Positions 10,276-18,252 of a stretch of 64,000 nt of DNA are shown piece by piece. Made by a program: the position numbers and the translations under genes. This DNA comes from Candidatus Frankia nodulisporulans (GTDB lineage Bacteria; Actinomycetota; Actinomycetes; Frankiales; Frankiaceae), in NCBI RefSeq assembly GCF_902806475.1, contig NZ_CADCWS010000003.1, forward strand, positions 1 to 64,000, written 5' to 3'. Every line of letters begins with the position of its first letter. Position 1 is the first letter of the stretch. The notes beneath the pieces are model-generated. The model was not told the origin of the DNA, did no database searches, and saw only the letters and a list, made by a program, of their open reading frames with translations.

Positions 10276-11463
10276 ATGAGCGCCGTCCCGACGGAACAGT
10301 CCGCCGCGGTCCTGCGGGCGACGGCCGGCGTGGTCGCCGAGCATGCCGAACAGATCAGCGCCGTGTTCTACCGGCGACTGCTCTCGACGCATCCGCGGGT
10401 CGCGCCGATGTTCTCCCGCAGCGGTCAGGCCAGCGGCGCCCAGCAGCGGGCGCTGGCCGCCGCACTAGTCGCCTTCACGGAACACCTGCTCGGCGAGCCG
10501 CGAAGCCCGTTCGACGCGGTGGTGCGCCGCATCGCGCATCGGCACGCCTCTCTGGGTGTCGCGCCGGAGCAGTACCCGCTGGTGGGACGGCAGTTGCTGG
10601 CCGCGGTCGCCGAGGTGCTCGGGGACGCGGTCACACCGCGGGTCCATGACGCCTGGGATGAGGCCTACTGGCTGTTCGCCACGGCGCTCGTCGCCGAGGA
10701 GGCACGTGCCTACCAGCGGATGGGCACCGATCCGGCGCGGCCGTGGCGACCCTGGCGGGTCACGGCCCGTACGGTCGCGGCCCCGGAGGTGGTGTCCTTC
10801 GACCTGCTGCCGACCGGGCTCGACCCACTGCCGACCTTCCGACCCGGCCAGTACGTGACGGTCGCGGTGGACCTGCCCGACGGTGGCCGCCAGGCCCGCC
10901 CCTACAGCCTGTCGCGGGCACCGGGTTCGGGCAGTCTGCGGATCACCGTGCGCCGGGTACCCGCGGTCGGCACCGCCCCGCAGGGTGTCGTCTCCGCCTA
11001 TCTGCACGAGCAGGTCAAGGTCGGCGACGTGCTGGACGTCAGCCCGCCGGCCGGCGACGTGACACTGACCCCCGGCACCGACCCGCTCGTGCTGGTCAGC
11101 GCCGGTATCGGCATCACACCGATGATCGCGATGATGGGTCACACCGCTCGGCTGCGCCCGCAGCGCACGGTGGTCGCGGCGCACGCCGACCGCTCCCCCG
11201 AGCACCATCCGCTGCGGGCGGAGATGCTGGAGATCGGCGCCCTGCTGCGGGACTTCCAGCTGCACACCCGTTACGAACCGCACAGCCCGGTCCAGATCGA
11301 CGTCGACGCCCTGCCGCTGCCCGAGGGCGCCCGCGTCTACCTGTGCGGCCCGCTGCCGTTCATGCGGGACGTCCGCGCCGGCCTGCTGCGCCGCGGCCTG
11401 TCCCCCGACCACATCCGCTACGAGATCTTCGGCCCCGACCCGTGGGCGGGCAACCCGACCTGA
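10276..11463 (+). CDS. Flavohaemoprotein (globin-FAD-NAD reductase; probable nitric oxide dioxygenase)
   Basis: 395 residues, the normal flavohaemoglobin length. The globin domain spans residues 1-140, with proximal His90 in HRHASLGVAPEQYPLVGRQLL. The FAD domain has RPYSLSRAPG (residues ~210-220) and the NAD domain has SAGIGITPMIAMM and YLCGPLPFMRD. Such proteins convert NO plus O2 to nitrate with NAD(P)H. In the 268-base upstream gap a CTAC-GACGT-GTAG element lies at 10243-10255, about 20 bases before the ATG, where a regulator or promoter could sit. No redox-sensing regulator gene is adjacent. Confidence 0.92.
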   Translation: MSAVPTEQSAAVLRATAGVVAEHAEQISAVFYRRLLSTHPRVAPMFSRSGQASGAQQRALAAALVAFTEHLLGEPRSPFDAVVRRIAHRHASLGVAPEQYPLVGRQLLAAVAEVLGDAVTPRVHDAWDEAYWLFATALVAEEARAYQRMGTDPARPWRPWRVTARTVAAPEVVSFDLLPTGLDPLPTFRPGQYVTVAVDLPDGGRQARPYSLSRAPGSGSLRITVRRVPAVGTAPQGVVSAYLHEQVKVGDVLDVSPPAGDVTLTPGTDPLVLVSAGIGITPMIAMMGHTARLRPQRTVVAAHADRSPEHHPLRAEMLEIGALLRDFQLHTRYEPHSPVQIDVDALPLPEGARVYLCGPLPFMRDVRAGLLRRGLSPDHIRYEIFGPDPWAGNPT

Positions 11464-11509
11464 GCGCCCGCCGAGGCCACCGCGACCTCGCAGGCACGGG
11501 GCAGCCGGT

Positions 11510-11650
11510 TCATCGCCGCACCGCGTCGCCGACGACCGCACCGTCGATGGCCGCGGCGAACAGCGCCGGCCTACGGCCGACCGCGGCGTAGACGGTCTCC
11601 ACCGACACTCCGGCCACCCCGGGGATCTCCCGAACCCCGGCGCCGACCTC
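11510..11650 (-). pseudogene. TetR-family regulator remnant (HTH region only)
   Basis: Reading the minus strand, about 45 codons spell GVREIPGVAGVSVETVYAAV followed by GRRPALFAAAIDGAVVGDAV and a stop at 11510. This is the recognisable TetR helix-turn-helix plus first helix of the ligand domain (compare the usual IAALAGVSVETVYAAVGSKPALL). The start side runs into the 3' end of the aldo/keto reductase gene, and no ligand-binding domain follows. It looks like a leftover of a deleted regulator gene; a short expressed peptide cannot be excluded. Confidence 0.55.
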
Positions 11651-12707
11651 AGGCGACCGGGAGGTAGGTGCGGAAGGACCTCGCGGCCTCGGCACCACCG
11701 AGCGTGACCGGATGCTGGGAGGCGGAGACGGTGTGGGGCTGGCCGAGGTCGACGCGGCTGACCTCCTCGAGTCGTTGGTACTGCTTGTCCTCCAAGTGCA
11801 CCTCGAGGGCGGCCAGGTAGTCGTCGAGCTGGGCGACCGAACGCGGGCCGATGATCGGGACGAGCGCGGTCGACGAGCGCGCGGCCCGCTCCCGGACCCA
11901 GGCCGTGGCGACCTGCGCCGGCGGGACGGCGAGCTCCGCGGCGACGGCGAGCACGGCGTCGACCACCGCGGTCTTGCGGGGCTCGTCCTCGGTGTGGATC
12001 ACGCGGCCGAGGTCGGTGAGGCGCCCGGCGTTGCTGGTGCGGTACTTGCCGGTGAGCAGGCCGCCGCCCAGCGGTGACCACAGCGCCGCACCCAGGCCCA
12101 GCGCCTCGGCCATCGGCAGGACCTCACGGTCGGCGCTGCGTTCCACCAGGCTGTACTCGAACTGCACGGCCGTGACGGGAGCCAGGCCGCGCAGGTCGGC
12201 CAGGGTGGCCGCGCGGGCGGTACGCCAGGCCGGGAAGTTCGACAGGCCCGCATAGAGGATCTTGCCGGAACGGACCAGATCATCGAGGCCGCGCATGATC
12301 TCCTCCACCGGCGTCACCGGGTCGGGAAAATGCACCCACAGCAGGTCGAGATAGTCGGTGCCGAGCCGGGTGAGGCTGCCCTCGACCGCACCGATCAGCG
12401 CACGCCGCCCGTTGCCGGTGGCGAGCACGCCGGCATCGGGCGCACGGCCCACGCCGAACTTGGTGGCCAGGGTGAAGTGCGCCCGCTGGCCGGTGAGCAG
12501 ATGCCCGAGGATCTGTTCGGACTCGCCGAACTGATAGCTCTCGGCGGTATCGAGAAACGTGCCACCCGCCTCGGCGAAGCGCTCGAGGATGCGCCGGGCC
12601 TCCTCCGGCTCGGCGCCGGCACCCCACCCGGTGCCGAAGTTCGCGGCGCCGAGCGCCAGCTCGCTGACCCGCAGGCCCGTGGCCCGGCCGAACGTCGTGT
12701 GCTTCAT
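11649..12707 (-). CDS. Aldo/keto reductase
   Basis: NADPH-dependent oxidoreductase of the aldo/keto reductase superfamily, 352 residues from the ATG at 12707 with GGGAGGT four bases upstream. Catalytic tetrad residues are visible: Asp and Tyr in FLDTAESYQFGESEQ, Lys in TLATKFG and His in LLWVHFPDP. The cofactor end has VPIIGPRSVAQLDDYL. It is divergent from the TetR gene at 12843, and two TetR-type operators lie in the gap, so it is the likely regulated target. The substrate is unknown. Confidence 0.9.
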   Translation of the reverse strand: MKHTTFGRATGLRVSELALGAANFGTGWGAGAEPEEARRILERFAEAGGTFLDTAESYQFGESEQILGHLLTGQRAHFTLATKFGVGRAPDAGVLATGNGRRALIGAVEGSLTRLGTDYLDLLWVHFPDPVTPVEEIMRGLDDLVRSGKILYAGLSNFPAWRTARAATLADLRGLAPVTAVQFEYSLVERSADREVLPMAEALGLGAALWSPLGGGLLTGKYRTSNAGRLTDLGRVIHTEDEPRKTAVVDAVLAVAAELAVPPAQVATAWVRERAARSSTALVPIIGPRSVAQLDDYLAALEVHLEDKQYQRLEEVSRVDLGQPHTVSASQHPVTLGGAEAARSFRTYLPVA

Positions 12708-12758
12708 CGCTACCTCCCGACAGCAGCCGGCGGCGCCAGCCGGCGCCATCCAGCGCAG

Positions 12759-12774
12759 TAGAACGATCGGTTTA
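12759..12774. promoter_or_regulatory. TetR-type operator, site 1
   Basis: TAGAACGATCGGTTTA is a near-perfect 16-bp dyad in the aldo/keto reductase-tetR gap. It matches the second site at 12816-12831 at 12 of 16 positions, with the shared pattern TA-AACGRTCGGT-TA. It lies nearer the reductase side (52 bases from its start). Confidence 0.6.
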
Positions 12775-12815
12775 CCTCGAGGACGACTTCACCGTAACAC
12801 CGGGCTGGACGCGAG

Positions 12816-12831
12816 TACAACGGTCGGTCTA
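12816..12831. promoter_or_regulatory. TetR-type operator, site 2
   Basis: TACAACGGTCGGTCTA, a 16-bp imperfect dyad ending 11 bases before the tetR start at 12843. It has the same layout as the site at 12759-12774, with 57 bases from start to start. Autoregulation plus control of the divergent reductase is the natural reading. Confidence 0.6.
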
Positions 12832-12842
12832 CTTTCGATGTC

Positions 12843-13655
12843 ATGCCCACCGACGAGGTCGCCCCCCTGCCGGTTCCCGCCGCCGGCCGGCCGGCGGCGC
12901 TCCGGTCCGGCGGTTCCGCGGAACCCCGGGGTTCCGCGGAACCGCCGGTGGACATGCAGGCGGTGAAGGTCCTGGCGCCGTCGTCGGCCACGGCGGCTGG
13001 CGTCGTCCGCGGTGGCGAACGGCGCGGTGGCGAACGGCGCGGTGGGCGTGGCGCGCGGGAGCGCATCCTGCGGGCGGCGGAGCAGCTGTTCTACGCCGAG
13101 GGCATCAACACCACCGGTATGGAGCGCCTCACCGAGGTCGCCCAGGTGTCGAAACGGACCTTCTACCAGCACTTCCCCAGCAAGAACGCGCTGGTGGAGG
13201 AGTATCTGCGCCGGCTCGACACCCAGACCGTCCCCCGGGAACGCGTCCTGCGCCGCGAGGATCTCCCGCCCCGCGCCCGGCTGATCACTCTCTTCTGCGA
13301 GGACCCGGTCGGCGGGGCGGCTGGCGAGTCGGGCGGCGAACCAGACGATCGGGATGGGGCCCGCCGCGTCCGGGCCCGTGGGTGCCCGTTCCACAACGCG
13401 GCGGTGGAGCTGGCGGGCACGGTACCGGCCGTCGAGAAGGCCGTGCTGGACCACAAGGAGGGCTTCACCCAGCTGCTGATCGACACCGCCCGCGCGGCCG
13501 GTGCCACCGACCCCACCTCGCTCGGGCGCCAGCTCACCGTGCTGTTCGAGGGTGCGACCGCCCTGTCGACCACCCTGAACGACGCGGCTCCGATGGCCGA
13601 CGCCCGATCGGTCGCCCTTGTCCTGTTGGAGGCGGCCCTCGGAACCGAGGCATAG
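12843..13655 (+). CDS. TetR/AcrR family transcriptional regulator
   Basis: 270 residues. HTH at residues ~70-120: RERILRAAEQLFYAEGINTT and VAQVSKRTFYQHFPSKNALV. The first ~65 residues are low-complexity and unlike TetR proteins; they contain a 42-bp perfect palindrome and a 15-bp tandem repeat (GERRGGERRGG), so a later start, for example the ATG at 12954, is possible. A second insert rich in Gly, Glu and Arg lies at residues ~155-180. It is divergent from the aldo/keto reductase, with two operators between. Confidence 0.87.
   Translation: MPTDEVAPLPVPAAGRPAALRSGGSAEPRGSAEPPVDMQAVKVLAPSSATAAGVVRGGERRGGERRGGRGARERILRAAEQLFYAEGINTTGMERLTEVAQVSKRTFYQHFPSKNALVEEYLRRLDTQTVPRERVLRREDLPPRARLITLFCEDPVGGAAGESGGEPDDRDGARRVRARGCPFHNAAVELAGTVPAVEKAVLDHKEGFTQLLIDTARAAGATDPTSLGRQLTVLFEGATALSTTLNDAAPMADARSVALVLLEAALGTEA
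12907..12948. repeat. 42-bp perfect palindrome without spacer
   Basis: Two 21-bp arms meet with no loop. The centre is CCCCGGGG and each arm contains GGTTCCGCGGAACC, itself a 14-bp palindrome. It lies within the low-complexity 5' part of the tetR frame, encoding SAEPRGSAEP. It would form a cruciform, or a very stable hairpin in the mRNA. Confidence 0.9.
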
Positions 13656-13674
13656 CGGTGCCGGCCATGCTGTA

Positions 13675-14397
13675 ATGGCGGGCGTGGCGGCACCGGGGAT
13701 CAGAACACGCCACCGGGAACGGCACGGCGCCGGGCGAGCCGGTTGGCTGCGGGCAGCCGTGCTCGGGGCGAACGACGGGCTGGTGTCGACGTCGAGCCTG
13801 ATGGTCGGCGTCGCCGCGAGTGGCGCGTCCAGCGGGGCGCTGCTCACCGCGGGCCTGGCCGGGCTCACCGCCGGGGCACTGTCGATGGCGGCTGGCGAGT
13901 ACGTGTCGGTCAGCGCCCAGGCCGACGTCGAGCGGGCCGACCTGGTGGCGGAGCGGGCCGAGCTGACCAACAGCCCCCGCGCGGAGCTCCACGAACTCGC
14001 CGGCATCTACGAACGCCGGGGCCTGCCCCCGGAACTGGCGCAGCAGGTCGCCGCGACGCTGACCGAGCGGGACGCGCTCGGTGCGCATCTGCGTGACGAA
14101 CTCGGCCACAACGAGCAGAACCAGGCCCGCCCGCTGCAGGCGTGCGCCGCCTCGGCGAGCAGCTTCGCCGCCGGCGCGCTGGTGCCCTTCCTGGGCATGG
14201 CCGCACCCTCCGGATCCGCACGCATCGCGCTGATCGTCGCGGCCACCGTGGTCGGGCTGGCGGTCGCCGGGGCGCTCGGGGCGCGTACCGCCGGCACACC
14301 GCTGGCCCGTCCCACCCTGCGGGTCGTGGTCGGCGGCTGCGTGGCGATGGCGGTGACAGCGCTCGTCGGCGCCCTGGTCAACACCACTGGCGTCTGA
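13675..14397 (+). CDS. VIT1/CCC1 family (ferritin-like/transporter) membrane protein
   Basis: 240 residues from the ATG at 13675. The N-terminal motif AAVLGANDGLVSTSSLMVGV is diagnostic of the VIT1/CCC1 family of iron/manganese transporters. Hydrophobic segments follow at ~45-70 (LLTAGLAGLTAGALSMAAGE), then a cytosolic acidic helix region with ERADLVAERAEL and HLRDELGHNEQ (metal-binding type), then three more membrane segments to the C-terminus (for example FAAGALVPFLGM and VVGLAVAGALGAR). It starts 19 bases after the tetR stop, so it could be co-transcribed. Bacterial members are mostly uncharacterised. Confidence 0.85.
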   Translation: MAGVAAPGIRTRHRERHGAGRAGWLRAAVLGANDGLVSTSSLMVGVAASGASSGALLTAGLAGLTAGALSMAAGEYVSVSAQADVERADLVAERAELTNSPRAELHELAGIYERRGLPPELAQQVAATLTERDALGAHLRDELGHNEQNQARPLQACAASASSFAAGALVPFLGMAAPSGSARIALIVAATVVGLAVAGALGARTAGTPLARPTLRVVVGGCVAMAVTALVGALVNTTGV

Positions 14398-14426
14398 CTC
14401 CGAGCGTGCCCGGACGGCCGCCCGGG

Positions 14427-16112
14427 TCAGGCGTCCCGGGTGAGCAGGAAGGCGCCGCCGGGGGCGCCGCCGCCGGTGGAGACGACCGCGACCTCGGCGC
14501 CGGTGACCTGACGTTCCCCGGCCACACCACGCAGCTGGGTGATCGCCTCGTGCAGGAAGCCGAACCCGTGCAGGCGTCCGGCGGAGAGCTGGCCGCCGTG
14601 CGGGTTCAGCGGCAGGGAGCCGCCGAGACCGATCGTCGTACCGTCACCGATGAAGTCGCTGGCCTCACCGAAGCCGCAGAAGCCGAGCGCCTCGAGCCAC
14701 GACAGGCAGTTGAACGAGAAACCGTCGTAGAGCAAAGCGACATCCACGTCGGACGGCGTGAGGTCGGTGCGGGTCCACAGGTGCGCGGCGGGGCCGAGCA
14801 CCATCGGTTCGTGGGTGAGGGTGCCCTGGTCCCAGGACGGACGCTCGGCGATCTGGGTGCCGACGGCGTTGATCCGCACGACGCCGTTCGGGGCGTCGGC
14901 GGCGGTCTCCGCGGCGGAGACGATGACGGCGACCGAGCCGTCGCAGGGCACGTCACAGTCGTACAGACCGAACGGGGTCGAGATCATCCGGGCGGCGAAG
15001 TAGTCGTCCAGGGTCAGCGGGTCGCGGTAGACCGCGTACGGGTTGCGGGCGGCGCCGGCCCGGGCGTTCACCGCGATCCGGCCGAGCACCTCCCGGTCCG
15101 CCTTGTACCGGTGCAGGTACTGGGAGGCGGCCAGGCCGATCCAGGTGCCGGCGGAGGCGGCGCCGTAGGGCAGCCGCCACTGGATGTCCCCCTCGAGCCG
15201 GCCACCGCCGCCGCCGACCAGGCCACGGCGCTGGTAGTCGGTGTAGGTCGCCTCCCAGACGGTGCGCACGCACAGGACGTGCCGGCACAGCCCGGCGGCG
15301 ACGGCGAGCATCGCGGCGACGATCGCCCCCGACTGGCCGGGCTGGTCGAGCCCGCCGTGGAACCAGGTCGGACGCACCCCGAGGGCTTCCTCCAGTGCCG
15401 CGACGCCACCCTCGGACATCCCGGCGCCCAGCGGACCCGGGTAGGTGGCGATGCCGTCGATGTCGTCGCGGGTGAGCCCGGCGTCGGCGATCGCGGCGAG
15501 GCTCGACTCGACCGCGAGGCTCACCGGTGTGCGCCCGAGTCGCCGCCCGACCGCGGAGATCCCCAGGCCCGACAGCACGCTGCGCCGCTCGAACCGCTCG
15601 TCGCTGACCGGCGCTCGCGGGACGACCCGGGCCTCGCGGACCAGGCCGGGCCGGTCCGGCTCGCCGGACGGGCGGAACACCGGCACCCACACGTCGTCCT
15701 GGTGGTCGAACACGACGGTGACCGCCAAGCCCACCCGGGCCACCGTCGCGATCTCGGCCGGATCGTCCACCAGCAGGTTGGACGTGAGCCGCACGCCCGG
15801 GGCGTCGTCGAGCTCGACGACGACCACGATGTAGGGCGGGGCGATCCCCGGCAGCCACATCTGGTGGTTCACGCTGACGGCGACGACGACACCCGCCGGG
15901 CCGACGGGAGCGTAGGTGAGCTCGGCACCCGGGCAGTCCGGGCAGACCGATTCGCCGGGATGGCGAAACCGCGCGCAGGTGCCGCAGCGGGGCAGCCGCA
16001 GCTCACCGTCCGCGCCGGCTGTCCAGAACGGTGCGACCTGCGGTAGCAGGGCGGGAAGGGGCCGGGTCAAGCCGGTGCTCACGACCGGGGCGGCCTGCGT
16101 GGAACCAGTCAT
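14427..16112 (-). CDS. DUF35 (Zn-ribbon/OB-fold) fused to Ltp2-like thiolase-superfamily domain
   Basis: 561 residues from the ATG at 16112. Residues 1-~150 are a DUF35 acyl-CoA-associated domain with a four-Cys zinc ribbon (LPRCGTCARF and SVCPDCPG). Residues ~165-561 are a thiolase-like domain. At the usual nucleophile position there is no Cys (GGLDQPGQSGAIVAAM), and where thiolases have HDCF this protein has LLYDGFSFN. Tyr in place of His is the pattern I associate with Ltp2-type retro-aldolases of steroid side-chain degradation, which work with separate DUF35 partners; here the two are one chain. It starts one base after the stop of the neighbouring thiolase. Aldolase function is inference. 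Confidence 0.75.
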   Translation of the reverse strand: MTGSTQAAPVVSTGLTRPLPALLPQVAPFWTAGADGELRLPRCGTCARFRHPGESVCPDCPGAELTYAPVGPAGVVVAVSVNHQMWLPGIAPPYIVVVVELDDAPGVRLTSNLLVDDPAEIATVARVGLAVTVVFDHQDDVWVPVFRPSGEPDRPGLVREARVVPRAPVSDERFERRSVLSGLGISAVGRRLGRTPVSLAVESSLAAIADAGLTRDDIDGIATYPGPLGAGMSEGGVAALEEALGVRPTWFHGGLDQPGQSGAIVAAMLAVAAGLCRHVLCVRTVWEATYTDYQRRGLVGGGGGRLEGDIQWRLPYGAASAGTWIGLAASQYLHRYKADREVLGRIAVNARAGAARNPYAVYRDPLTLDDYFAARMISTPFGLYDCDVPCDGSVAVIVSAAETAADAPNGVVRINAVGTQIAERPSWDQGTLTHEPMVLGPAAHLWTRTDLTPSDVDVALLYDGFSFNCLSWLEALGFCGFGEASDFIGDGTTIGLGGSLPLNPHGGQLSAGRLHGFGFLHEAITQLRGVAGERQVTGAEVAVVSTGGGAPGGAFLLTRDA

Positions 16113-16113
16113 C

Positions 16114-17321
16114 TCAGACAGCCGCCTTCTCCAGGATGTGCACGCCACAGGCGCTGCCGAGGCCGATGACGTGGGCGAGCCCGACGCGGGCGCCCTCGAT
16201 CTGGCGGGGACCGGCCTCGCCCCGCAGATGGGTGGCGACCTCCCAGATGTTCGCGATACCGGTCGCGGACACCGGGTGGCCCTTGGATTCCAGTCCGCCG
16301 GAGACGTTCACCGGGGTGCTGCCGTCGCGCCAGGTGGCCCCCGAGTTGAAGAAGTCCACCGCGCCGCCGGGCGGGCACAGCCGCAGGTTGTCGTAGTGGA
16401 CGAGTTCGGCGGTGGCGAAGCAGTCGTGCAGCTCGACGAGGTCCAGGTCGTCGGGGCCGACGCCGGCCTGCTCGTAGGCCTGGTTCGCGGCGGCCCGGGT
16501 GAGTGTGTTGACGTCGGGCAGCACCTGGCAGGCCTCCTGCCAGGGATCGCTGGTCAGCACCGAGGCGCTGATCTTGACGGCCCGGCGCTGCTGCTCGAGC
16601 GAGAGGGTGCGCAGCTTCGACTCGCTGACCACGACCGCCGCGGCGCCACCGTCACAGTTGGCCGAGCACATCGGCCGCGTGTTCGGGTAGGCGACCATGA
16701 CCTCACCTCGTTCATGATCTGCTCGAGGCTGAACCGCTTCTGGTAGGACGCCAGCGGGTTCAACGTCGAGTGGGCATGGTTCTTCTCCGAGATCCGCGCG
16801 AACAGCTCGAAGTCGGCGCCACCGTACCGGTGGCCGTACTCCATGCCGATCTGCGCGAACACGCCGGGCATCGTCTCGGTGCCGATCCGCCCGTCGATCG
16901 GGGCGACCGCGCCGAACCGACCCTGCGGCGACCAGGTGTCCCCCTGCTGCTGGGCGGTTCCGCCGGCGAGCAGCCCCGCCCCGGACAGCTTCTCGACGCC
17001 GACCGCGAGGCCCACGTCGGTCTCGCCGGCCCGAATCGCCATGATCGCCACGCGCAGGGCGGTGGCCCCGGTGGCGCAGGCGTTGGCCACGTTGAACACC
17101 GGGATGCCGGTCTGCCCGATCTGCTTCTGCAGCTGCTGGCCGAAGCTCGCCGCGGCCCGCATCAGGTTGCCCGCCGCCAGCACACCCACGTCGCGCATGT
17201 GCAGGCCCGCATCGCTGAGCGCGCCGCGGGCCGCCTGCGCTCCCAGGTCCACGGTGTCAAGATCCGGGTGCTTGCCGAACTTCGTCATGTGGATGCCGAG
17301 GATCCACACGTTCTCCGCCAT
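16114..17321 (-). pseudogene. SCP-X/lipid-transfer type thiolase split by a 5-bp tandem duplication
   Basis: N-terminal half (17321 to the break) begins MAENVWILGIHMTKFGKHPD and carries the nucleophile Cys in NVANACATGATALRVA. C-terminal half (16698-16114) begins MVAYPNTRPMCSANCDGG and carries the His residues in VELHDCF and ESKGHPVSATG and Cys in LGSACGVHIL. Together these are a complete canonical thiolase active set. At 16700-16709 the coding strand reads GAGGT twice; deleting one copy restores NEVMVAYPN in frame. The duplicated bases also place a Shine-Dalgarno-like GAGGTGAGG just before the ATG of the second half, so separate translation of the two halves is conceivable. Followed directly by the DUF35-thiolase fusion. 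Confidence 0.8.
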
Positions 17322-17409
17322 CGCCCTCTCCCGTCCCCACTGTTCCCACGCCGTCCGATGCCGCGAGCCCCCGGTGCGACCAGCTCCGGCCTGATCAGTC
17401 CCGGTGCCG

Positions 17410-17805
17410 TCAGCCGGCCGGTTCGAAACCGAACCCGACCGCTTCCGTGCCAGCGGCGTCCGTACCGAGCGGAACCGTCGTCAGCCGCAGCTTCATCCCG
17501 ACCCGAACATGCTCCGGATCTGCCGACACGTTCACCACGTTGGCTCGCACGGACGTCCCGCCGCAGTCGACCACCCCGGCCACGAACGGCACCGGGATCC
17601 CCGGTGCCGCGTACGAGACGATCGTGAAGGCTCGAAGTTCACCCTCCGTCGGCACGTCGACGGTGTGGAACGTGTCCGCCTCGCAGGCGGCGCAGGCGTT
17701 GCGGCGGTCGAAGTAGCGGGCGCCGCATGCGGTGCACTCGTGCGCCGTGAGATGCGGTTGTCCGGTCAGGACGAGATAGTCGACGAGCGGGACGGGATCG
17801 CTCAC
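17410..17805 (-). CDS. DUF35 Zn-ribbon/OB-fold protein
   Basis: 131 residues from the GTG at 17805, with GGAGGG three bases upstream; the longer upstream frame (to 18003) adds unrelated sequence. The zinc ribbon is CTACGARYFDRRNACAACEA; an OB-fold follows with ELRAFTIVSYAAPGIPVPFV and LTTVPLGTDAAG. DUF35 proteins bind acyl-CoA and partner with thiolase-like Ltp or acyl-CoA hydratase-like proteins in steroid side-chain degradation. It is the first gene of the minus-strand set DUF35, thiolase, DUF35-thiolase fusion. Confidence 0.85.
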   Translation of the reverse strand: MSDPVPLVDYLVLTGQPHLTAHECTACGARYFDRRNACAACEADTFHTVDVPTEGELRAFTIVSYAAPGIPVPFVAGVVDCGGTSVRANVVNVSADPEHVRVGMKLRLTTVPLGTDAAGTEAVGFGFEPAG

Positions 17806-18252
17806 GGGCCCTCCCTGCAGAGGCGGTGGAATCGGGGCGTGGCCGACATCTGGCGACGGGAACAGCAGACCATCGCGGCCCCCGAACGGCCAGGAAGCCG
17901 GGTCAGCCACGCATCCCGGGCAGGTGCACACTAGCGCACCGTCCACGTCGGCGCCGGTGTTGCCGGCCCTCATGATCCACAGGACGGAGAGGTCGCAGGA
18001 CACCGGAAGCTGGACGGAGTATAGTTTCCTTAATGATCAGTTAAGCCGGTCTGTCACCGCAGCGCCGACCGTCCGACCAGGTCGTTTGTCGGCGACGGTG
18101 GGCTCGCGAGCCGGCAACTGTGACCTTTCCGCGCACAGATGGGCACGTCAGGTATTCGTGAGGATATCTGCCCGTGTCGCCGGACCTGGTCCAGCGCGAT
18201 CCGGGCCACGCCGTGCACAGGCGCCATACCGGAAGTCCCAAGGAGCTCGCGC
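17806..18252. other. Divergent intergenic region, DUF35 to P450
   Basis: About 450 bases without a supported gene. It holds a -10-like TATAGT (18020-18025) and, directly after it, the AT-rich inverted repeat at 18029-18045. A frame of 114 codons upstream of and joined to the P450 was rejected because the P450 has a good start with a ribosome-binding site at 18253. Confidence 0.5.
18029..18045. promoter_or_regulatory. Operator-like inverted repeat upstream of the P450
   Basis: CTTAATGATCAGTTAAG: arms CTTAA/TTAAG around TGATCAG. It is strikingly AT-rich for this genome. It begins four bases after a -10-like TATAGT, so it would overlap the transcription start. Its sequence differs from the TTGAYNTCGA family found further right. 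Confidence 0.5.

Noticed and set aside
17806-18003. N-terminal extension of the DUF35 gene to 18003
   Set aside because: Added residues have no DUF35 similarity; the GTG at 17805 with GGAGGG gives the family N-terminus.
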